64,000 nt of DNA, from assembly GCF_003751225.1 (NCBI RefSeq), contig NZ_RJKE01000001.1, forward strand, positions 7,750,001 through 7,814,000, in the 5' to 3' direction. The stretch's first letter is position 1. Each line of letters starts with the position of its first letter. This DNA is from Actinocorallia herbida. Its GTDB lineage: Bacteria; Actinomycetota; Actinomycetes; Streptosporangiales; Streptosporangiaceae. The notes under the pieces are model-generated. The model saw only the letters and a list, made by a program, of their open reading frames with translations. It searched no databases and had not been told where the DNA came from. Position numbers and translations under genes: made by a program. Below, in pieces: positions 33,939 through 41,155 of this stretch.

Positions 33939-34065
33939 GTGCCCCTCCCGATGTGTGTTCGTATGATCTCCGGATCTTTTCATGTCTACCCAGAGCCGGG
34001 GAATCAACGGAGCTGATGGCCGGTTCGGCTTGGTGGACCCGCACGCCGTCACCCGGAGGTAACCC

Positions 34066-34683
34066 TTGTCGGAGAACGAGACGATCACCGTCGATTTCTG
34101 GTTCGACCCGCTGTGCCCGTGGGCGTGGATCACGTCCCGCTGGATCCACGAGGTCGCCGCGCAGCGTCCGCTGGACGTGCGCTGGCATGTGATGTCGCTC
34201 TCGGTCCTGAACGAGGGCAAGGACGTGCCCGAGCAGTACCGCGAGATGATCCAGCGCGGCTGGCGCCCGGTCCGCGTGGCGATCGCCGCGGAGCAGAAGT
34301 ACGGCGGCGAGGTGCTCGGCCCGCTCTACACCGAGCTGGGCACGCGCATCCACAACGAGGGCCGCGGGATCACCGACGAGGTCATCACCGAGGCGCTCGC
34401 CGCCGCGGGCCTCGACGCCGCGCTCCTGGAGGCCGCCTCCAGCGAGGAGCACGACGACGACGTGCGGGCCTCCCACAAGGTCGGGATCGACAAGGTGGGC
34501 GAGGAGGTCGGCACCCCCGTCGTGGCGATCCAGGGCAGCGCCGCGTTCTTCGGCCCCGTCATCACCCCGATCCCGCGCGGTGACGACGCGCTGCGCCTCT
34601 TCGAGGGACTGCGCCTCGCGGCGTCCGTCCCCGGCTTCTACGAGCTCAAGCGCACCCGCACCGCCGCGCCGAGCTTCGACTGA
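34066..34683 (+). CDS. DsbA-like protein of the Rv2466c (mycothiol-dependent reductase) family
   Basis: A 205-residue thioredoxin-fold protein with an inserted helical domain. It starts ETITVDFWFDPLCPWAW, the family's active-site region, and keeps the cis-Pro region GTPVVAIQG near residue 150. Rv2466c reduces substrates with mycothiol using a CPWC motif. Here the motif is CPWA, so only the first cysteine remains and a monothiol (mycothiol-adduct) mechanism or a changed role is implied. The TTG start at 34066 has a strong GGAGGT site. It lies between divergent pepN and convergent rpiB, the order remembered from M. tuberculosis. Confidence 0.88.
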   Translation: MSENETITVDFWFDPLCPWAWITSRWIHEVAAQRPLDVRWHVMSLSVLNEGKDVPEQYREMIQRGWRPVRVAIAAEQKYGGEVLGPLYTELGTRIHNEGRGITDEVITEALAAAGLDAALLEAASSEEHDDDVRASHKVGIDKVGEEVGTPVVAIQGSAAFFGPVITPIPRGDDALRLFEGLRLAASVPGFYELKRTRTAAPSFD

Positions 34684-34709
34684 GCGGCCGGCCCGACCGG
34701 AGAAACGAG

Positions 34710-34754
34710 AAAAGACCCCTTCGCACCTGAAGAACAGGTGTGAAGGGGTCTTTT
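34710..34754. terminator. Bidirectional terminator between the DsbA-like gene and rpiB
   Basis: AAAAGACCCCTTCGCACCTG (34710-34729) pairs with 34735-34754 over 20 bp with one G-T wobble and a 5-nt loop. The stem has A-rich and T-rich ends, so it works from both sides. It lies 26 bases after the DsbA-like stop and 19 bases after the rpiB stop. Confidence 0.93.
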
Positions 34755-34773
34755 GTCGTCTGCGGACGGGTGG

Positions 34774-35241
34774 CTACGGCAGCGGCGGGAGCTGACGGGT
34801 GTTCTCGTACTCGCTCAGCATGTCGATGCGCCGGGTGTGGCGCGCCTCATCGGAGTACGCGGTGGCCAGGAACAGCTCGACGAAGCGGGTGGCCTCCTCG
34901 AGCGTGTGCTGGCGGGCGCCGATGCTGATGACGTTGGCGTCGTTGTGCTCGCGGGCGAGGGTGGCGGTGTCCTCGCTCCACACCAGCGCGGCGCGGATGC
35001 CCTTGACCTTGTTGGCCGCGATCGCCTCGCCGTTGCCCGAGCCGCCGAGCACGATGCCGAGCGAGGCGGGTTCGGCCGCCGTGCCCTCGGCCGCGCGCAG
35101 CACGAACGGCGGGTAGTCGTCGACGGCGTCGTAGACCTTGGGTCCGCAGTCGACGACCTCGTGGCCGTTGGCCGTCAGCCAGCCGACCAGGTGCTCCTTC
35201 AGCTCGTAGCCGGCGTGGTCCGATCCCAGGAAAACTCGCAT
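34774..35241 (-). CDS. rpiB: Ribose-5-phosphate isomerase B
   Basis: A 155-residue RpiB/LacAB isomerase interconverting ribose-5-phosphate and ribulose-5-phosphate in the pentose phosphate pathway. Signatures are MRVFLGSDHAGYELKEHL (with the phosphate-binding Asp-His), LGGSGNGEAIAANKVKGIRAAL and NDANVISIGAR. The residue before GGSGNGE is Leu rather than the catalytic Cys of the E. coli enzyme. Actinobacterial RpiB uses a Glu instead, and GNGE supplies it. The ATG start is at 35241. The CooC-like ATPase ends 18 bases upstream on the same strand, so the two are probably co-transcribed. Confidence 0.95.
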   Translation of the reverse strand: MRVFLGSDHAGYELKEHLVGWLTANGHEVVDCGPKVYDAVDDYPPFVLRAAEGTAAEPASLGIVLGGSGNGEAIAANKVKGIRAALVWSEDTATLAREHNDANVISIGARQHTLEEATRFVELFLATAYSDEARHTRRIDMLSEYENTRQLPPLP

Positions 35242-35259
35242 GGCGCACAGTCTCCCAGG

Positions 35260-36195
35260 TCAGGCCGGGAACGCGAACTCCGGGTCCACCTGCGCGGCGA
35301 GGTCCTCCCCCGTCGCCCGGTTGGCCCAGCTCCGCGCGTTCTTCACATGGAACTCCGCGGCCTGGCGCAGGTAGGTGCCCCAGTCCTTGACCTGCTCGTC
35401 GACGGTCTTGCGCAGCACGTCCATGGAGGCGATGCCGGCCTCTTCCAGGGCCGCGCCCTCACGGCCCTGCTCGATCGCCCGGACGGCCGGGGAGTGCCCG
35501 AACCAGGTGAGCAGGTCCGCGCCGACGTGTTCGCGCAGGTAGTCCACGTCCTGCTCGTCGTGCACCTTGTTGCCGACGACCTTGATGGTGACGTCGTAGT
35601 CGCGGGCGTAGTCGGTGTACTGGCGGTAGACGCTGACGCCCTTGCGGGTGGGCTCGGCGACCAGGAACAGCACGTCGAAGCGGGTGAACAGACCCGACGC
35701 GAAGGTGTCGGCGCCCGCGGTCATGTCGACGACGACGTACTCGCCGGGACCGTCCACGAGGTGGTTGAGGTACAGCTCCACCGCGCCGGTCTTGGAGTGG
35801 TAGCAGGCCACGCCCAGGTCGTCGTCGGTGAACGGGCCGGTGGCCAGCAGCTTGAGGCCCGGCGCGACGTCCAGCGCCAGGTCGGTGTGGAACGGGTCGC
35901 GGCCGAACAGGTGGAGCAGCCGCGAGCCGCGGCCCGGCGGCGTGGTCTTCACCATGGTCGCGGCCGAGCCGATGCGCGGGTTGTCGCCGCGCAAGTGGTC
36001 CTTGAGCAGGGCCAGGTGGTCGCCGAGCGGCGGCGCGACGGACTCGTCGGACAGGCCGAGCGCGGTGCCCAGGTGCTGGTTGATGTCGGCGTCGACGGCC
36101 ACGACGGGCAGGCCCGTGGCGTGCAGATGACGGATGAACAGCGAGGACAGGGTGGTCTTGCCGCTACCGCCCTTGCCGACGAAAGCTACCTTCAC
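35260..36195 (-). CDS. CooC/MinD-like P-loop ATPase, candidate nickel-enzyme maturation factor
   Basis: A 311-residue SIMIBI-class ATPase. The deviant Walker A is GKGGSGKTT (residues 7-15), switch I region VDADINQHLG and Walker B-like YVVVDMTAGADTFASGL near 155. LVAEPTRKGVSVYRQY is typical of CooC, the ATPase that inserts nickel into CO dehydrogenase. The CXC nickel motif of true CooC is not present. No target enzyme is adjacent, but the four genes upstream form a nickel/cobalt ECF transporter. The GTG start at 36195 follows GGGGG. A 15-bp Zur/Fur-like palindrome sits 35 bases upstream, so it may have its own metal-regulated promoter. Roles in nickel delivery remain inference. Confidence 0.78.
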   Translation of the reverse strand: MKVAFVGKGGSGKTTLSSLFIRHLHATGLPVVAVDADINQHLGTALGLSDESVAPPLGDHLALLKDHLRGDNPRIGSAATMVKTTPPGRGSRLLHLFGRDPFHTDLALDVAPGLKLLATGPFTDDDLGVACYHSKTGAVELYLNHLVDGPGEYVVVDMTAGADTFASGLFTRFDVLFLVAEPTRKGVSVYRQYTDYARDYDVTIKVVGNKVHDEQDVDYLREHVGADLLTWFGHSPAVRAIEQGREGAALEEAGIASMDVLRKTVDEQVKDWGTYLRQAAEFHVKNARSWANRATGEDLAAQVDPEFAFPA

Positions 36196-36229
36196 GATGG
36201 CCCCCGGTGGATCTCGTGGTGAAGTGAAA

Positions 36230-36244
36230 TGAAAACGGTTGTCA
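36230..36244 (-). promoter_or_regulatory. Zur/Fur-type box candidate upstream of the CooC-like gene
   Basis: TGAAAACGGTTGTCA is a 7-1-7 palindrome with one mismatch, the form of actinobacterial Zur boxes (TGAAAATnATTTTCA-like). It lies 35 bases before the GTG start and 79 bases after the cbiO stop, where a promoter for the ATPase would be. A second inverted repeat, GAAGTG (36221-36226) and CACTTC (36243-36248), overlaps it. Confidence 0.5.
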
Positions 36245-36323
36245 CTTCAAAGTGTCGCCGATCACTCACCGTGGCGCAACAGGAACGCGGTTTCCCCCGG
36301 TCGAGAAGACGCTTCGGCCGGGT

Positions 36324-37079
36324 TCAGGCGCCGGACAGGGCCTGCGGCACGAAGCCGAAGGGAAGCTCCAGCCTGTGCGCGGCCATCAGGTCGGCGTCGG
36401 AGAGCAGGCCCAGGATCGGGCCGTCGGCGGCGATCACCCCGCCGGACAGGACGAGCGCCCGCGGACAGAGCTGCGCCGCGTAAGGCAGGTCGTGCGTGAC
36501 CATGAGGACGGTGACGTCGAGGGAGAGCAGGATCTCGGCGAGCTCCCGGCGCGAGGCGGGGTCGAGGTTGGACGACGGCTCGTCCAGCACGAGGATCTCC
36601 GGCTCCATCGCCAGCACCGTCGCCACCGCGACCCTGCGGCGCTGGCCGAAGCTGAGGTGCTGCGGCGCCCGGTCGGCGAACTCCGCCATCCCGACCCGCT
36701 CGAGCGCGTCGGCGACGCGCCGGTCGAGGTCCCGGCCGCGCAGGCCCAGGTTGGCCGGGCCGAACGCGACGTCCTCCTTGACCGTGGGCATGAAGAGCTG
36801 GTCGTCGGGGTCCTGGAAGACGATTCCGACACGCCGCCGGATCTCCTTCAGCGCCTTCTTGTCCGACGGGTCCACGGTCATCCCGCCCACGCGCACGGTG
36901 CCCGCGCCGCCGTGCAGGATGCCGTTGAGGTGAAGGACGAGGGTCGTCTTGCCCGCGCCGTTCGGGCCGAGGAGGGCGACCCGCTCCCCGCGCGCTATCG
37001 ACGTGGTCACGCCGAACAGCGCCTGGGTGCCATCGGGGTAGGCGTAGGCGAGGCCGGAGAGCTCTAGTGAAGCGTCCAC
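36324..37079 (-). CDS. cbiO: ECF transporter ATP-binding protein CbiO (nickel/cobalt)
   Basis: A 251-residue ABC ATPase that powers the nickel/cobalt uptake complex with CbiMNQ. It has Walker A GPNGAGKTT near 40, Q-loop FQDPDDQLF, signature LSFGQRRRVAVA (Phe in place of the usual Gly) and Walker B ILVLDEPSSNLDP, then the H-loop MVTHDL. GTG 37079 is chosen because it overlaps the cbiQ stop by 16 bases and begins VDASLELSGLAYAYPDG; the longer open frame to 37145 lies inside cbiQ. Confidence 0.92.
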   Translation of the reverse strand: MDASLELSGLAYAYPDGTQALFGVTTSIARGERVALLGPNGAGKTTLVLHLNGILHGGAGTVRVGGMTVDPSDKKALKEIRRRVGIVFQDPDDQLFMPTVKEDVAFGPANLGLRGRDLDRRVADALERVGMAEFADRAPQHLSFGQRRRVAVATVLAMEPEILVLDEPSSNLDPASRRELAEILLSLDVTVLMVTHDLPYAAQLCPRALVLSGGVIAADGPILGLLSDADLMAAHRLELPFGFVPQALSGA

Positions 37080-37840
37080 ACGGCCATCCAAGCACCCGCC
37101 GCGACCAGGGCGGCTGCCGCGGGCAGCACCGCGCTGACCGCCCATTGGCCCCGGGACGCCCCGGCCTCGGCCAGGACGGGCATCCGGCCGTCGTAGCCGC
37201 GGCTCAGCATCGCGAGGTGAACCCGCTCACCCCGCTCGTAGCAGCGCAGGAACAGCGAGCCGAGGGAGCGGGCGAGGATCCTGGCGTCGCGCAGGTCGCG
37301 CGCCTCGAATCCGCGCGACGCCCTGGCCACCCGCATCCGGCGGAGTTCATCGGTCACGACGTCGAGGTAGCGGAACATGAAGGTGGCGATCTGGGTGAGC
37401 AGCGGCGGCAGGCCGAGCCGCTCGACCCCGAGCAGGAGCGTGCGCGGCTCGGTGGTGGCGGCCAGCAGGATCGACGCGACGACGCCGAGGGTGCCCTTGG
37501 CGAGGATCCCGAACGCGCCCCACAGGCCGTCCCGGCTGAGCGCGAGGCCCAGGACCTCGACCTCGGGCCCCCGGGCGACGAAGGGAAGGAAGAGGGCGAA
37601 GGCCACGAACGGCACCTCGATCACCATCCGCCGCGCGATCGTCCCCGCGGGGATGCGGGCGATCGCCGCCACGGCCCCCAGCAGCACCGCGTAGAGCGCG
37701 AAGGCCCAGATCACGTGCCGCGGGGTGACCGCGACGGCCAGCACGAAGCCGACCGTCGCGAGGATCTTGCAGTGCGGCGGCAGCGCGTGCACCGGCGACT
37801 CCCGGCGCACGTACAGATCGTGCGCGTGACCCGCCCCCAT
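37064..37840 (-). CDS. cbiQ: ECF transporter transmembrane protein CbiQ
   Basis: A 258-residue membrane coupling protein with five to six helices. The coupling-helix motif MRVARASRGFEARD near 165 and MLSRGYDGRMP near 210 carry the Ala-Arg-Gly signatures that dock on CbiO. It starts MGAGHAHDLYVRRESPVHALPPHCKI, typical of CbiQ. It lies 1 base after the cbiN-like gene and overlaps cbiO, so the four genes are one operon. Confidence 0.93.
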   Translation of the reverse strand: MGAGHAHDLYVRRESPVHALPPHCKILATVGFVLAVAVTPRHVIWAFALYAVLLGAVAAIARIPAGTIARRMVIEVPFVAFALFLPFVARGPEVEVLGLALSRDGLWGAFGILAKGTLGVVASILLAATTEPRTLLLGVERLGLPPLLTQIATFMFRYLDVVTDELRRMRVARASRGFEARDLRDARILARSLGSLFLRCYERGERVHLAMLSRGYDGRMPVLAEAGASRGQWAVSAVLPAAAALVAAGAWMAVWTLH

Positions 37841-37841
37841 C

Positions 37842-38177
37842 TCAGGCCGCGTCCTCGGGCGCCTGACGGCGACGCAGCGCCCAGAACAGCCCTCCGCCCA
37901 CCACCAGGACCACCCCGACGCCGATCACACCGGACAGGCCACCTGAAAGCCGGGCATTCTCCACGCCGGAGACGCCGTAGTCGGCGAGCGGCGAACCGGC
38001 GGAGGCGTGATCCTCGGCCCCCGCGTCGAAGCCCTTGTCGGCCGCGACCTTCTCCAGGCCGTCGGGACTGCCGGAGGCGTAGTAGCTGACGAACCCTGCG
38101 AGGACGAGCGCGACGAGGAGGCCCGCGGCCACGAAGACCTTGGTCCCGACCCGGCGGCCGGTGCTGACTGCGCTCAC
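37842..38177 (-). CDS. cbiN: CbiN-like PDGLE-domain component of the nickel/cobalt ECF transporter
   Basis: A 111-residue protein with two helices (about 14-32 and 82-102) and an outside loop carrying SPDGLEKVAADKGF. This PDGLE motif defines the small component that pairs with CbiM/NikM. It overlaps cbiM by 4 bases and is followed by cbiQ after 1 base. By the naming of the nickel systems it could equally be called NikN. Confidence 0.88.
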   Translation of the reverse strand: MSAVSTGRRVGTKVFVAAGLLVALVLAGFVSYYASGSPDGLEKVAADKGFDAGAEDHASAGSPLADYGVSGVENARLSGGLSGVIGVGVVLVVGGGLFWALRRRQAPEDAA

Positions 38178-38872
38178 GCGGCGGCTCCCTGGGAGTCGGA
38201 GACCTTGATGATCTGGAGGGGCTTGCGCAGCCCTCGGGCGCCGTACACGAGGTCGGGCCGGACGGCCAGCGCGCTGGAGACGGTCGCCGTGGTGATCACC
38301 GCCTCGCCGAGGCCGATGAGGAGGTGGACGCCGACCATCGCGGTGAGCATCGAGCCGAGCGGAATGTCGGTGGTGCCGCCGATCGCGTAGATCCCGGTGA
38401 AGACGACCGCCGCGGCCGGGACCGAGACGACCGCGCCGAGGAAGGTCGCGACGGAGACGCTCACGCGCTTCTCGGGCAGCACGGCGAGGACGGCCCTGAA
38501 TACGCCGTAGCCGACGAGCACCGTCACCAGGGACATGATCGTGATGTTGGTGCCCAGGGCCGTCAGTCCGCCGTCGGCGAAGAGCAGGCCCTGCACGAAG
38601 AGCACGACCGCCACCACGAGGGCCCCGGTATAGGGGCCGACCAGGATCGCGGCCAGCGCCCCGCCCAGCAGGTGGCCGCTGGTACCCGCGGCGACGGGGA
38701 AGTTGAGCATCTGGGCCGCGAAGATGAAGGCCGCGCTCACCCCGGCGAGGGGCGCGGTGGCGTCGTCGAGTTCACGACGGGCGCCGCGCAAGGCGACGCC
38801 CACGCCGATTGCGGCCACGACCCCCGTCGCGACCGAGACCGGCGCGTTGATGAAGCCGTCGGGTACATGCAC
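38174..38872 (-). CDS. cbiM: CbiM/NikM substrate-binding membrane protein of nickel/cobalt ECF transporter
   Basis: A 232-residue S-component with seven helices. The N-terminus MHVPDGFINAPVS supplies the conserved metal-binding amino group and His2. A second conserved segment, AGTSGHLLGGALAAILVGPYTGALV, holds another His, and GVHLLIGLGEAVI lies near 190. The ATG start at 38872 follows GGGAGGA. Sequence alone does not separate cobalt from nickel, but the Nur-like box 57-73 bases upstream favours nickel. Confidence 0.94.
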   Translation of the reverse strand: MHVPDGFINAPVSVATGVVAAIGVGVALRGARRELDDATAPLAGVSAAFIFAAQMLNFPVAAGTSGHLLGGALAAILVGPYTGALVVAVVLFVQGLLFADGGLTALGTNITIMSLVTVLVGYGVFRAVLAVLPEKRVSVSVATFLGAVVSVPAAAVVFTGIYAIGGTTDIPLGSMLTAMVGVHLLIGLGEAVITTATVSSALAVRPDLVYGARGLRKPLQIIKVSDSQGAAA

Positions 38873-38928
38873 GGCGGATCCTCCCTGGTAGAACCAATGG
38901 ATCCTACTTTGTAACGCACCAAACGTTG

Positions 38929-38945
38929 TTGCAAGACCCTCGCAA
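38929..38945 (-). promoter_or_regulatory. Nur box candidate upstream of cbiMNQO
   Basis: TTGCAA-GACCC-TCGCAA matches the Streptomyces Nur consensus tTGCaa-N5-ttGCAA at 11 of 12 arm positions. The flanks extend the symmetry (TTG before, TAA after). It lies in the cbiM promoter region. Nur is a Fur-family repressor of nickel uptake genes. Confidence 0.7.
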
Positions 38946-39030
38946 TAACTATCTCAGGGCGCTGTCCTCGGGGTGAGGGTCGGGCGGATTGACGCCGCAG
39001 GGCGGTTTTGCTCGATACAGTGGCGACGAC

Positions 39031-40164
39031 ATGCTGCAACGCCTGGTTCACCTCCTGCCGCCCAAGGTGCGCGCCCAACTCCGGCGTGTGCCGGTCCTCG
39101 TGGCGCTCTATCGCTGGATGCGGCGCGGCCGGATCCGTGAGCGGTATGTCCTGATCTTCCTCTCCGCGGTCGCGCTCGGCATGTGCGCGGGCACCAAGTG
39201 GGTCGGCCAGCAGTGGTTCCCGCCGAGCGCCCTCGTCCTGGTCGTCCTGGCGGGCGGCCTGCTGCTGCGGGTCCGCGCGCTGACCGCGCTGCTCGTGGTC
39301 GTCGCGGCCGTGGTCGCCGCCGACACCGCGATCATCGACCGCGGCTTCTCCCCCGGCATCATCGTCACCGTCGGCCTCACCACGGTGCTGGCGCTCGCGC
39401 TGTCCCGCAACCGCCAGCAGCTCGGCGTCCAGGGCCTGCGCGGCGAGACCATGCTGCTGGAACTGCGCGACAGGCTGAACCGGCAAGGGCAGATCCCCGA
39501 GATCCCCAGCCCCTGGGACAGCAACGTCGAACTCGCCCAGGCGGGCGGATCGTCCTTCGGCGGCGACTTCGTCGTCTCCTGCCGGCATCTCTCCCCCGAC
39601 GGCGAGCGCGACCTCCTCGAGGTCGCGCTGGTCGACGTCTCGGGCAAGGGCGTCGCCGCGGGCACCCGCGCGCTGATGCTGTCCGGCGCCTTCGGCGGCC
39701 TCCTTGGATCGGTCCCCCCGGAGCAGTACCTCGGGGCCTGCAACTCCTACCTCCACCGCCAGTATTGGGACGAGGGCTTCGTCACCGCGGTCCACGTGGT
39801 GCTCGACCTCGGCACCGGCGACTACGTGATCGAGTCGGCGGGGCATCCTCCGGCCGTCAAGTTCGACGCGAGTGCCGGAACCTGGCACGTCGGGACCGCC
39901 AAGGGCGTTGTGCTCGGTGTGGTGCCCGATCTGAAGTGCGAGCCGGAGTCCGGGCGACTCGGCCCCGGCGACGCGCTCATGCTGTACACCGACGGCCTGG
40001 TCGAGCAGCCGGGCCGCGACCTGGACCAGGGCATCGACGAACTGCTCGCCTCGGCGGACCGGCTGGTCGCGCAGGGGTTCCGCAAGGGCGCGCGGGAGAT
40101 CGTCCAGTCGATGTCCGCGGCCCACGACGACGACTGCGCGCTCGTCCTGCTCTGGCGGCGCTGA
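39031..40164 (+). CDS. SpoIIE/PP2C-family serine phosphatase with membrane domain
   Basis: A 377-residue protein. A short basic N-terminus precedes about four helices (roughly 36-120). The PP2C/SpoIIE domain (about 155-375) has FGGDFVV, VALVDVSGKGVAAG and MLYTDGLVEQ, whose Asp residues bind the metals. Such phosphatases act on anti-sigma-factor antagonists or other phosphoproteins. ATG 39031 is preferred over the TTG at 38989, although neither has a strong binding site. It is divergent from the nickel locus and is followed by the hypothetical gene after 23 bases. Confidence 0.88.
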   Translation: MLQRLVHLLPPKVRAQLRRVPVLVALYRWMRRGRIRERYVLIFLSAVALGMCAGTKWVGQQWFPPSALVLVVLAGGLLLRVRALTALLVVVAAVVAADTAIIDRGFSPGIIVTVGLTTVLALALSRNRQQLGVQGLRGETMLLELRDRLNRQGQIPEIPSPWDSNVELAQAGGSSFGGDFVVSCRHLSPDGERDLLEVALVDVSGKGVAAGTRALMLSGAFGGLLGSVPPEQYLGACNSYLHRQYWDEGFVTAVHVVLDLGTGDYVIESAGHPPAVKFDASAGTWHVGTAKGVVLGVVPDLKCEPESGRLGPGDALMLYTDGLVEQPGRDLDQGIDELLASADRLVAQGFRKGAREIVQSMSAAHDDDCALVLLWRR

Positions 40165-40187
40165 CGACCTGGCGGTAGGGGGATCGG

Positions 40188-41138
40188 TTGGCGGTTCTGG
40201 CGGAACTGGCGCGGCGCTGCGCCTTCGGTGACCTCGCCGCGCTGGCCAGGTCCGGGCACGCGCCGCGGCGGATCGAGGGCATCGCGGAGTTCGGCCACCA
40301 GCTTCTCCAGCTCGACGCCGAGGATTTCGGCGTCGCGGATCCGTCGGTGCCTCGCGCGCTGGTGGACCGGGCGAGGGCCGTCCGGGTGCCGCAGGAGCCC
40401 GGCGAGGTCGACCGCGGGGCGCTCGGCTCCATGCACGCGGGCTTCCGGCTGCTGCTCGAGGTGATCGCGGTGCACTGGGAGCGGCGCGAGCTGGGCGGGG
40501 TGGTCGCCGCCGCGCACATCGCCGCCGAGTACCTGCCCGTGCTGGCCTGGGAGCCCGTCCTCGGGCACGCCGCCGACCCTGCGCGGCTGCCCGAGCGGAT
40601 GAAGGTCGCCGGAAGCCGGTTCGGCGTCGCCGCCGAGAACGACCGCTGCACGCACACCCGGGGCCTGGTCGCGGCGTGCGAGCGGTCCCTGCGCGTCGCC
40701 GGGGACCCGCCGGAGGGCTGGCGCAACTACCTCGACCGCCAGCACACCACGGTGATCAAGGCGCTGAGCGTCTGCGCGTTCGAGTGCCGCACGCCGTGCG
40801 CCGTGATCGAGAATCAGCGCGCCGACGAACGGGCCCTCCTGGCCGCCCGCTGCCGCCTCGCCCGCGAGTACGCCGACGGCGCGTTCGTCCGGCTGCGGCA
40901 CGCCGCCCCGGTCGGCCACGGCTTCGGCGTCCCCTCCGAGGAGGAGGTCCTGGACGCCTGGGGCCGGTCGAGCCGCTCCCTCGACAAGCACGCGCTCTTC
41001 CGCGACGAGCCCGAAGGCCCCGACTTCCCCATCCCCGGTCTCCCCCGTGTCTTCTCCGCCGTCGCGGGCGTCCCGATCACCCCGGACACCCTCCTCGCCG
41101 ACGTCTCGGCCCACCTGATCACCCTGCTGCACACCTGA
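40188..41138 (+). CDS. Conserved hypothetical protein with a Cys-rich central segment
   Basis: A 316-residue soluble, mostly helical protein that I do not recognise. The central part holds several Cys residues (DRCTHTRGLVAACERS, then SVCAFECRTPC and a later AARC), which could bind a metal or form a redox site. The TTG start at 40188 follows AGGGGGA. It lies 23 bases after the phosphatase gene on the same strand, so it is probably co-transcribed and may be its partner. It converges on the amidase gene with a 17-base gap. No function is assigned. Confidence 0.65.
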   Translation: MAVLAELARRCAFGDLAALARSGHAPRRIEGIAEFGHQLLQLDAEDFGVADPSVPRALVDRARAVRVPQEPGEVDRGALGSMHAGFRLLLEVIAVHWERRELGGVVAAAHIAAEYLPVLAWEPVLGHAADPARLPERMKVAGSRFGVAAENDRCTHTRGLVAACERSLRVAGDPPEGWRNYLDRQHTTVIKALSVCAFECRTPCAVIENQRADERALLAARCRLAREYADGAFVRLRHAAPVGHGFGVPSEEEVLDAWGRSSRSLDKHALFRDEPEGPDFPIPGLPRVFSAVAGVPITPDTLLADVSAHLITLLHT

Positions 41139-41155
41139 CCGGCCGGGAGTCCGGG

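Noticed and set aside
31080-34016. 978-residue plus-strand ORF over pepN
   Set aside because: Antisense shadow of pepN, whose zinc and GAMEN motifs fix the true frame.
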